DNA of 56,526 nt from Suilimivivens sp963618065 (GTDB taxonomy: Bacteria; Bacillota; Clostridia; Lachnospirales; Lachnospiraceae), in NCBI GenBank assembly GCA_963618065.1, contig CAVERH010000015.1, forward strand, positions 1 through 56,526, given 5' to 3'. Each line of letters begins with the position of its first letter. The first letter of the stretch is position 1. Shown here piece after piece: positions 50,318 through 56,526 of the stretch. The notes beneath the pieces were generated by a model that was not told where the DNA came from, did no database searches, and saw only the letters and a list, made by a program, of their open reading frames with translations. The position numbers and the translations under genes were made by a program.

Positions 50318-51214
50318 TTACAACTGCTCAGTACCCTCGCAGTTACTTTTCATGCATTTGTGGTTCGTGACATTAAAATGCAGTGCTCCTGTCGGACATG
50401 CCTTGACGCAGGCTCCGCAGCGGATGCATTCCGCACTGTTTGGATGAGACATTACATCCACATTCATCTTACACTGTCTGCTGCAGGCTCCACAGCCTAC
50501 GCACTGCTCTTTCTCAACCTTAAGTCTTAAGAAGCTGAAGTGCTGAAACAAACCGTAAAAAGCTCCTAACGGACATATATACTTGCAAAAAGGCCGATGC
50601 ACAAACATGGATAGTAAAACAATAAAAATCAGGATGACAAGCTTCCACTGGAACAAAAATCCCAACTGGCTGCGAACACCCTCATCCAGTGCGGCAAGCG
50701 GAATTGCACCTTCCAGAATTCCAACCGGGCAGATCAGCTTGCAAAAGTAGGGAACCGATGACAGCCCATTATTCGTCTTCCATAAAGCAGGCAGCAACAG
50801 CACAAAAACAATCAGGAAGAAATATTTCATAAAGCGGAGCAGCTTATCCGGTTTCTGCGGAACCGTCAGCTTCGGTACGGGAATTTTGTATAAAAGCTCC
50901 TGAATCAGGCCAAATACACACAGCCATCCGCAGACAAAGCGTCCCAGTATAACACCTATCAATGCCAGATAACCCATCACATAAAACGGATATTTTTTCC
51001 TGCTGCCCACGACGGCCTGCAGCGCTCCAATCGGACACGCACCTATTGCAGCCGGACAACTGTAACAATTCATACCCGGAACACAAAAATTCTTCAATGA
51101 TCCGGTATAGATCAGGCTTTTCCCCCAGCCTGTCCATCTGGAATTTTGCAGCAATGCTGCAATCACCTGTACCAGCTTACGTCTGGTACCATGCTGACGG
51201 AGTAAGTCTTTCAT
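50318..51214 (-). CDS. Membrane 4Fe-4S protein, NapH/CcdA-replacing type
   Basis: 298 residues. N-terminal cysteine cluster (CVPGMNCYSCPAAIGACPIGAL), about four to five membrane helices with CGWLCVFGLIQELLYKIPVPKL and CKLICPVGILEG/CKYICPLGAFYGL motifs. Two C-terminal ferredoxin motifs (CVGCGACSRQCKMN and CIRCGACVKACPTG). The pattern resembles NapH/YccM-like quinol or ferredoxin oxidoreductase subunits. With its neighbours it probably passes cytosolic electrons across the membrane to the TlpA-like protein (inference). GAGGAA precedes the ATG. Confidence 0.88.
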   Translation of the reverse strand: MKDLLRQHGTRRKLVQVIAALLQNSRWTGWGKSLIYTGSLKNFCVPGMNCYSCPAAIGACPIGALQAVVGSRKKYPFYVMGYLALIGVILGRFVCGWLCVFGLIQELLYKIPVPKLTVPQKPDKLLRFMKYFFLIVFVLLLPALWKTNNGLSSVPYFCKLICPVGILEGAIPLAALDEGVRSQLGFLFQWKLVILIFIVLLSMFVHRPFCKYICPLGAFYGLFQHFSFLRLKVEKEQCVGCGACSRQCKMNVDVMSHPNSAECIRCGACVKACPTGALHFNVTNHKCMKSNCEGTEQL

Positions 51215-51269
51215 TTCTGATTCCTCTTTTCCAAATAAGTCTATTCATTCCCCAAGCCGCATGCTTCGG

Positions 51270-51422
51270 CTAACCAATCCCAATGCATTCAAAACAAATA
51301 TTAGCCGCTTTGCGAAGAACCACCCTGGGTTCGTTTCTGCCAACTCCGACACAGATACTTACGATTGCCGCAATGAGAATTACATATTTGAAGCAGCTCT
51401 TAATCCGACGCTTATATTTCAT
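51270..51422 (-). CDS. CD1871A-type CXXC mini membrane protein
   Basis: 50 residues from the ATG at 51422, AAAGGAG 11 nt upstream; a longer frame starts in the tRNA terminator and is rejected. A basic start (MKYKRRIKSCFKY), one membrane helix (VILIAAIVSICVGVG), then the family end RNEPRVVLRKAANICFECIGIG with a CxxC pair (CFEC). It is the first gene of the module with the 4Fe-4S protein and the TlpA-like lipoprotein, 55 bp away. The CxxC is next to the membrane, so a redox relay role is likely but not proven. Confidence 0.85.
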   Translation of the reverse strand: MKYKRRIKSCFKYVILIAAIVSICVGVGRNEPRVVLRKAANICFECIGIG

Positions 51423-51502
51423 ATTTTCTTTGTCTCCTTTTAACACCGGTATTACAATCTGAAAGGGGATGCATTTCACAAGATATCTGGTTTCTATTTA
51501 CA

Positions 51503-51529
51503 CAAAAAGGACCCTTCCGGATCCTTTTA
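51503..51529 (-). terminator. Terminator of the tRNA-Val/tRNA-Met transcript
   Basis: On the minus strand AAAAGGATCC pairs with GGGTCCTTTTT around GGAA, just after tRNA-Met. Confidence 0.8.
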
Positions 51530-51530
51530 G

Positions 51531-51604
51531 TAGCGAGAGAGAGACTTGAACTCTCAACCTCCCGGGTATGAACCGGACGCTCTAGCCAGTTGAGCCATCT
51601 CGCC
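51531..51604 (-). tRNA. tRNA-Met(CAT), elongator type
   Basis: Acceptor GGCGAGA/TCTCGCT (first pair G-U), D stem GCTC/GAGC, anticodon stem TCCGG/CCGGG with loop TTCATAC, T arm GAGAG-TTCAAGT-CTCTC. The anticodon stem lacks the three G-C pairs of initiator tRNA, so it is elongator Met, or possibly the CAT-reading tRNA-Ile. Confidence 0.9.
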
Positions 51605-51615
51605 ATATTTATAAA

Positions 51616-51688
51616 TGGGACCTATAGGGCTCGAACCTATGACCCTCTGCTTGTAAGGCAGATGCTCTCCCAGCTGAGCTAAGATCCC
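51616..51688 (-). tRNA. tRNA-Val(TAC)
   Basis: Acceptor GGGATCT/AGGTCCC, D stem GCTC/GAGC, anticodon loop CTTACAA with TAC, T arm ATAGG-TTCGAGC-CCTAT. It is 11 bp upstream of tRNA-Met in one transcript. Confidence 0.95.
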
Positions 51689-51869
51689 ATGTATATGATA
51701 GAGCATAGCGGCTCAGATATTGATGAAAGCCGCTGAATATTTATATTCATAAGGCCGACATCGATAGATGAGACATTAGGCTGTGGATGCAGGATGACAA
51801 ATCCCTGATTTGGCATACATCATTCACACTGCTATGCAATGTTTGCTGTCGTCTTGCGACTGCTTATCT

Positions 51870-51898
51870 AAGATACCATTTTAGGCAAAGCTTGTCAA
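51870..51898 (-). promoter_or_regulatory. Promoter of the tRNA pair
   Basis: TTGACA (51898-51893), 17-bp spacer, TATCTT (51875-51870). It lies about 180 bp before tRNA-Val, so the precursor has a long leader holding an AGCGGCT/AGCCGCT hairpin (about 51707-51734). No gene is seen in the 51689-51937 gap. Confidence 0.65.
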
Positions 51899-51937
51899 GG
51901 TGTTTTTAAAATTTTTTCAGGTGTTTCAGGTGTTTTT

Positions 51938-52669
51938 TTACAGCCCTTTTTTACCGTTCAGCCACGCCTCCATGATGTTGTGTGCTTTATAGCAGCTTTT
52001 CCATCCCTTCATGCTGATGCCTTGCTCCAACCGTTCCGGATGCCACTGTACCCCGTACACCGGAAGGAACTCATGCTGCAAGCCTTCTACTACACCATCC
52101 GGTGCATACTGCACATACCGGATTCCCCTTCCGGGAATGCCGACACCCTGATGGTGTGCACTGTTTACCAGCATATCCGATCCATACAATTCATAAAGAA
52201 AAGAATTCTCCTCATTCCTTGCCGGGTGCATCTGATCCTTTTCCCGGTAGGCGTGATGTACCGCCGTTGGAAGATGCTGGATCATATCTCCTCCAAAAGC
52301 AATATTAATAAGCTGCATCCCTTTGCAGATTCCAAACACCGGCTTCCGATACCGGCAGAAAGCTTTTAAGATTGCCAGCTGAATCCTGTCAATCTCCGGT
52401 GTCAGCTTCTCCTGTCCCTTCCGGAGCATCTCCTGCTCCCATTCGCTGTACTGCCTGATCTCCGACGCCGGAATCAGGAGCTGTCCGAACAGCTTCGGAT
52501 CCACATCCCCGCCTCCCGGCAAAATCAGTCCATCGTATTCATCCACGTCCTTTACCTGTAAAGACGTAACAAAATGCACCTGCATAGCTGCAAGTGCATT
52601 TTCGTAATTGGTTGTCTGTCCGGCTTCTCCGGCAATTAAAATTTTCTTCAAAGCAATCCCTGCCTGCAT
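51938..52669 (-). CDS. Class I glutamine amidotransferase-like hydrolase (peptidase C26, PuuD type)
   Basis: 243 residues. The family segments are DGLILPGGGDVDP, the nucleophile elbow GICKGMQLINIAFGG (Cys), NSAHHQGV and the catalytic histidine in YGVQWHPERLE. Relatives cleave gamma-glutamyl amides such as gamma-glutamyl-GABA. The start could also be a TTG six codons in (LKKILIAGE). It lies 35 bp after the GH3 gene in the same direction, without an obvious functional link. Confidence 0.88.
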   Translation of the reverse strand: MQAGIALKKILIAGEAGQTTNYENALAAMQVHFVTSLQVKDVDEYDGLILPGGGDVDPKLFGQLLIPASEIRQYSEWEQEMLRKGQEKLTPEIDRIQLAILKAFCRYRKPVFGICKGMQLINIAFGGDMIQHLPTAVHHAYREKDQMHPARNEENSFLYELYGSDMLVNSAHHQGVGIPGRGIRYVQYAPDGVVEGLQHEFLPVYGVQWHPERLEQGISMKGWKSCYKAHNIMEAWLNGKKGL

Positions 52670-52704
52670 GCGTTTCCTTATAACTTATGCTGGCAGTTCA
52701 TGAA

Positions 52705-55482
52705 TTATTCAAACGGACGGTCATAGACAAACTTAATCTGCTTTACTTCAATCCCATTCTGTGGGAAGTACAGACGCATCATCGCATATTTCATGCCAAG
52801 GTCTGCTTCTCTTGTCTGCGTTACCCACTGACCGTTTGTACCATTAAAGGTATATACCCCACGTGGTGTTCCGGCAAAGGATAAGGTAACCGGAATCTGC
52901 GCCAGTTCTCCAAGATCGGACTTCGCCGTAAGCTCTGCCTTATAATATCCCAGATACTCAAGATCCAGTGCAAAGTCAATGCTGGTTCCCTTGGAAATCT
53001 CATAATCGGACAGGCCAATCACAACCTCTTTATCCACCTTATAATAGGTCAAATCTCCGACACATTCCTCAAAGCCCTCTTCTGCTCCGAGAATTTCAAT
53101 CGTGTCTTCCTCATTCTGCATTCTCTTAAAAGCATGTGTGCTCATCATAAAACGGCAGATATTCTTCGCACAGCGCTGCAATTCGCCAAGCGTCAGTGAT
53201 CCGTCATGTAAAGACTCAACCGTATTATCGCCATGCTCGTTCTTTTCCGAATCCGGACATACCATATAAAGGTCATTCTGCGCCTTTACCATCGTTGCAA
53301 AATCGGTCTTTGCCGGCTTATCTCCTTCCTTGCAGACATAAGCCCACCAGTCGGTCATGACCACACCTTCAAAGCCCCACTGCTTCCGCAGGATATCCGT
53401 AACCAGATCATAGTTACTGGAGGTCCAGATGCCATTCACCGGTCCATAGGTCGTCATGACTGCATCTGCCTTTGCTTCCTTCACTGCAATTTCAAATCCT
53501 CTTAAGTAAATCTCACGCAACGCACGCTCGGATGCGATACTGTTGGAGGTATGGCGTCTGGTTTCCTGATTGTTTCCACAGAAATGCTTTAAGGAACCGG
53601 TCACACCGGCACTCTTTAATCCCCGTACCTGTGCTGCTGCCATCTTACCGGTAAGCAACGGATCCTCTGAGAAGTATTCAAAATTACGTCCGTTTAGCGG
53701 ATGTCTGTGGATATTCATACCGGGACCTAACAGGATATCCACACGGTTCTTAATCATTTCTACTGCCATGAATGCATAAAGCTCTTCATTTAACTGTGTA
53801 TTGAAGGTACAGGCAAGCAGTGTTCCGTTCGGAAGGCTGAAAGCCTTCATTCCGCTGTCAAGACGCATACCGGATGGACCATCGTCACAGCATCCACACG
53901 GAATACCCTTTTCCAGAAGAGACTTCGTAACGCCGCCAAATGCTGCTGCCGTTCCGGCTGTTACCTTCGGGCTTCCCATTCCTTCTCCACGTACGATACC
54001 GGCAAGCTCGTCCTCCGTGAGCTGCGCAACAAACTCGTCAAGCGTCGCTTTTCCTGCCTTGACATCCGCAAGCTTTATACCGCAGTCTCCGGTCATTTCA
54101 CAGCTTTCCGGAAGCTCTGCGTTTCTCTTTTCCTCAGGGGAAACCATCCGTAACGGAACCTCTTCCATCACAATCTCATAAACCCCTGCAGCCTCTGCAT
54201 GTTCATTGGCTGCTGTCATCTTCATACGCTTAAAGGCGGTTGTCGGAGCTAAGGCATTGCGGCATTCTTCGACGATCTGTAACTCATCTAACGTAAAAGA
54301 ACCCACTGCATAGGCATCACGCACATTTTCCCCTGCATAAATGGTATATTCTCCTGCTTCCAGAACCCATCCGGTCGGCATTTCCGCGGTACTTACCTCA
54401 TTATAGGAAGCAAATACCGATGTCGGAATTGTAAACGCAAGTTCTTCACTCTCTCCCGGCTTTAACTCCTTCGTCTTCTTAAAATCAATCAGTACTCTTG
54501 CAGGCTTGCCAAGCTTTCCTAATGGAGCCTTTGCATAAACCTGAACGACTTCTTTTCCTGCTACGGAACCGGTATTTGTTACCTTCATCACAAAGGACAC
54601 CTGATTTTCCGCATAAGAAAATCCATCTGCTTCCATAGAGAATGTGGTATAAGAAAGACCGAAACCAAACGGATACAGCACCTTGCTCTTCGCTACCGAT
54701 TCAAAATACCGGTATCCCACATAAATATCCTCCACATAAAGGTTCTGTTCCAGACCGCCAAAATAAGGATCGGCCGGATAATCGGACATCTGTGCCGCAA
54801 TCGTATCCGAAAGACGTCCGGATGGACACACCTTACCGGTAAGAACATCGACCGTTCCAAGACCACCGATCATTCCTCCCTGCCAGACATACATTACTGC
54901 ATCCGGACGGTACTTGTCCATAAAGCTCATATCCATGATGTTTCCGGTATTCAACAGCACGATCATCTTTGCAAAGCTCTTCCGTACCTTTTGAAGCATG
55001 TCCTCTTCAATCGTGGTGAGACAATACGCACCCTCCAACATTTTGTTGTCCTTATCCTCACCGGCCGTTCTTGCCAGAATAACAACCGCGTATTCGTTCT
55101 TTTCGGCAGCCTCTTCGACCAATGCCTCATTCAGTTCCATTTCTTCCTGCGACCAGGGCTCACTTCCCCAGCCAACACCTTCATCAAACGGATGATCCTT
55201 CTCCCACTCGCGGTATACATCCACTAACGGCTCATATACCTGCACGTCTTCGCTCTCCTCGAGCGCCTCCAGGATACCGGTCACCTTATTTACATTCACC
55301 ATACCGCCTGATCCCGTACCGCTCTTATAATAATGAAGCTGCATTCTGCCAAACACAGCGACATGGCTTCCCTTCGGCAGAGGAAGCACATGATTCTGAT
55401 TCTGCAAAAGCACCTGTCCTTCGGCAACCGCCTGACGGGCCTTTGCTGTATACTTTTCAAAATCCAATATTCTGCTGCTCAT
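52705..55482 (-). CDS. Glycoside hydrolase family 3 beta-glucosidase, domain-inverted
   Basis: 925 residues. The usual order is reversed. The (alpha/beta)6 C-domain comes first (KARQAVAEGQVLLQNQNHVLPLP to YPFGFGLSYT), then an Fn3-like domain (about 290-400). The TIM-barrel N-domain follows, after about residue 480 (GIPCGCCDDGPSGMRL, NILLGPGMN-type region, GSLKHFCGNNQE, and the nucleophile in GVVMTDWWAY). About 110 C-terminal residues form a CBM-like beta domain. The order is known from Ruminococcus albus-type enzymes. No signal peptide, so cellobiose or other beta-glucosides are cleaved in the cytoplasm (inference). Confidence 0.92.
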   Translation of the reverse strand: MSSRILDFEKYTAKARQAVAEGQVLLQNQNHVLPLPKGSHVAVFGRMQLHYYKSGTGSGGMVNVNKVTGILEALEESEDVQVYEPLVDVYREWEKDHPFDEGVGWGSEPWSQEEMELNEALVEEAAEKNEYAVVILARTAGEDKDNKMLEGAYCLTTIEEDMLQKVRKSFAKMIVLLNTGNIMDMSFMDKYRPDAVMYVWQGGMIGGLGTVDVLTGKVCPSGRLSDTIAAQMSDYPADPYFGGLEQNLYVEDIYVGYRYFESVAKSKVLYPFGFGLSYTTFSMEADGFSYAENQVSFVMKVTNTGSVAGKEVVQVYAKAPLGKLGKPARVLIDFKKTKELKPGESEELAFTIPTSVFASYNEVSTAEMPTGWVLEAGEYTIYAGENVRDAYAVGSFTLDELQIVEECRNALAPTTAFKRMKMTAANEHAEAAGVYEIVMEEVPLRMVSPEEKRNAELPESCEMTGDCGIKLADVKAGKATLDEFVAQLTEDELAGIVRGEGMGSPKVTAGTAAAFGGVTKSLLEKGIPCGCCDDGPSGMRLDSGMKAFSLPNGTLLACTFNTQLNEELYAFMAVEMIKNRVDILLGPGMNIHRHPLNGRNFEYFSEDPLLTGKMAAAQVRGLKSAGVTGSLKHFCGNNQETRRHTSNSIASERALREIYLRGFEIAVKEAKADAVMTTYGPVNGIWTSSNYDLVTDILRKQWGFEGVVMTDWWAYVCKEGDKPAKTDFATMVKAQNDLYMVCPDSEKNEHGDNTVESLHDGSLTLGELQRCAKNICRFMMSTHAFKRMQNEEDTIEILGAEEGFEECVGDLTYYKVDKEVVIGLSDYEISKGTSIDFALDLEYLGYYKAELTAKSDLGELAQIPVTLSFAGTPRGVYTFNGTNGQWVTQTREADLGMKYAMMRLYFPQNGIEVKQIKFVYDRPFE

Positions 55483-55506
55483 AACACCCTCCTGTCATTT
55501 CGATTT

Positions 55507-55661
55507 GTAACTATTCAGAGCCATGCAAATTATGGCAATATGGACGATGAATGCTTGCATTCAAGCGGACATATGCCATGATTTATATGGCGAAGTAACT
55601 ACATGAGTAAAACTCGAGTTGCGTTAGCAACGGTTTTACGAATGGGGTTCTGAATAGTTAC
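55507..55661 (-). repeat. 155-bp structured interspersed element, copy 3 (inverted)
   Basis: Reverse complement aligns along its whole length with 23194-23349. The left inner hairpin is GTTGC/GCAAC instead of CTGT/ACAG, and the outer GTAAAAC/GTTTTAC is kept. It fills much of the 418-bp gap between the divergent GH3 and AraC genes. The rest of that gap is AT-rich with a TTGACA near 55737. Confidence 0.92.
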
Positions 55662-55900
55662 TTTGATTTTATAGTAATATCCTATCCCATTTCTCTTTGG
55701 TCTTCTATTATGTTATTAACCAGTTTATAGGTTGATATTGACATTTATTTTATACTATTGCAATATTTAAATAGAAAGTATAGGTCGATTTTAAATTATT
55801 GATAACTATTCTGATTTTATATGATGAATGAGGTTTTAAATAGACACTGATTCATATCACACAGAATATAAAATGACCACTTGCGAAAGGATATCGTGAA

Positions 55901-56526
55901 ATGACTTCCTACTCCCATGAGATTATCAGTGATGATACCCGCCTGCGTCTGCATTTTGCCGTAATTAAAGACAGCCGTTTTTACTCTCCGATGCACTGGC
56001 ATGGACATCTGGAAATTATTTATCCATTGAAGGGCTATATGACTGCCTACATCAACGAACAGAAATATACCCTTTCCCAGCATGATATTCTGATCGTGAA
56101 TCCGCATGAACTCCATTCCACCAGAACGCATGGTGGGGTAGATTATCTGCTGCTCCAGATTCCGATGGAAGACTTAAGCCGCGTTCTTGATCACGCCTCC
56201 TCCCTGCACGTCAAGGAATATTTCCCTTCCATTATCGGGAGTACCTCTTTGCAGAAAATGCGTAATTACCTGCAGGAATTATGCGATACCTATGAGAATC
56301 CACATCCCGGATACCTTCTTCATTTTTCCTCTGTTCTGTATGAATTTCTGTATGAATTATACAGAAACTATTCCAAAGTTTTAAGTCCGGAGGTAAAAGA
56401 AAAGGAAAAGAAAAACTTCGAACGCATGGATGAAATTCTCCAGTACATTCGAAGTCATTATCAGGAAGATATTACCCTGCATGATGCAGCTTCCGCTCTT
56501 CATGTGAGTCATGAATATTTCTGCCG
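55901..56526 (+). CDS. AraC-family regulator, cut by window edge
   Basis: 208 codons are present from the ATG at 55901 (GAAAGGAT upstream). An N-terminal cupin (YSPMHWHGHLEIIYPLKGYMT, LSQHDILIVNPHELHSTRT) with a histidine cluster, then the start of the helix-turn-helix domain (RMDEILQYIRSHYQEDITLHDAASALHVSHEYF). The frame is open at the edge. It is divergent from the GH3 gene and probably regulates it in response to a beta-glucoside (inference). Confidence 0.9.
   Translation, partial: MTSYSHEIISDDTRLRLHFAVIKDSRFYSPMHWHGHLEIIYPLKGYMTAYINEQKYTLSQHDILIVNPHELHSTRTHGGVDYLLLQIPMEDLSRVLDHASSLHVKEYFPSIIGSTSLQKMRNYLQELCDTYENPHPGYLLHFSSVLYEFLYELYRNYSKVLSPEVKEKEKKNFERMDEILQYIRSHYQEDITLHDAASALHVSHEYFC

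Noticed and set aside
51531..51604. Initiator tRNA-fMet
   Set aside because: The anticodon stem lacks the three consecutive G-C pairs, and the first acceptor pair is G-U, not the C-A mismatch.
8446..55661. Insertion sequences or transposase genes driving the repeats
   Set aside because: No transposase-like protein is encoded in any frame of the window; the elements could only be moved by enzymes encoded elsewhere.

Overview
The window looks like chromosomal DNA of an anaerobic gut Firmicute, most likely family Lachnospiraceae (inference; the genus is not resolvable by eye). The reasons are the Bacillus/Clostridium-type cluster ispF-cysE-cysS-mrnC-rlmB-sigH, a class III fructose bisphosphatase, T-box and lysine-riboswitch control, a CD1871A-type CXXC mini-protein, a YerC repressor-like protein, a sporulation-type sigma H, and several plant-glycan hydrolases. 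No phage, insertion sequence, CRISPR array or defence cluster was found.

Layout. 1-2.5 kb: rlmD (cut by the left edge), preceded by a 50/51-bp tandem array and a mosaic of small inverted repeats. 2.1-8.3 kb: an acidic membrane protein, then a tight operon (SPFH protein, zinc-ribbon membrane protein, TIM44-like zinc-ribbon protein, pcrA helicase). 8.6-12.6 kb: an orphan NMT1-type binding lipoprotein, a DMT exporter and an intracellular GH9 enzyme. 12.9-18.6 kb: DUF1836 protein, YerC, degenerate LytM protein, cold-shock protein, NSS symporter, a eukaryote-type HisA and a low-complexity lipoprotein. 18.7-28.3 kb: fbp, dapB and dapA behind a lysine riboswitch, a cobalamin adenosyltransferase, typA, a double-OB SSB-like protein, mgtE and an IMPACT-family protein. 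28.5-32.3 kb: class A PBP, a papain/C39-like protein and tRNA-Thr. 32.4-40.7 kb: a glycan island (GH78-like, GH2, two LplB/LplC-type transport genes, AraC regulator) that is visibly decaying. One of its genes is an in-frame permease/binding-protein chimera, and a hydrolase C-terminal stub abuts the sigH stop codon. 40.7-47.4 kb: the sigH-to-ispF core cluster with an inserted SGNH hydrolase gene; cysE-cysS lie behind a cysteine T-box. 47.7-51.4 kb: DHH phosphoesterase and a three-gene thiol/electron-transfer module (CXXC mini-protein, 4Fe-4S membrane protein, TlpA-like lipoprotein). 51.5-56.5 kb: tRNA-Met, tRNA-Val, a class I glutamine amidotransferase, a domain-inverted GH3 beta-glucosidase and a divergent AraC regulator cut by the right edge.

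The most distinctive non-coding content is a mosaic family of inverted repeats bounded by GTAACTATTCAG or GTTACTGTTCA ends. In the roughly 155-bp form, copies differ in sequence but keep their base pairing, which argues for a structured element. In two places the repeat end supplies the stop codon of the neighbouring gene.
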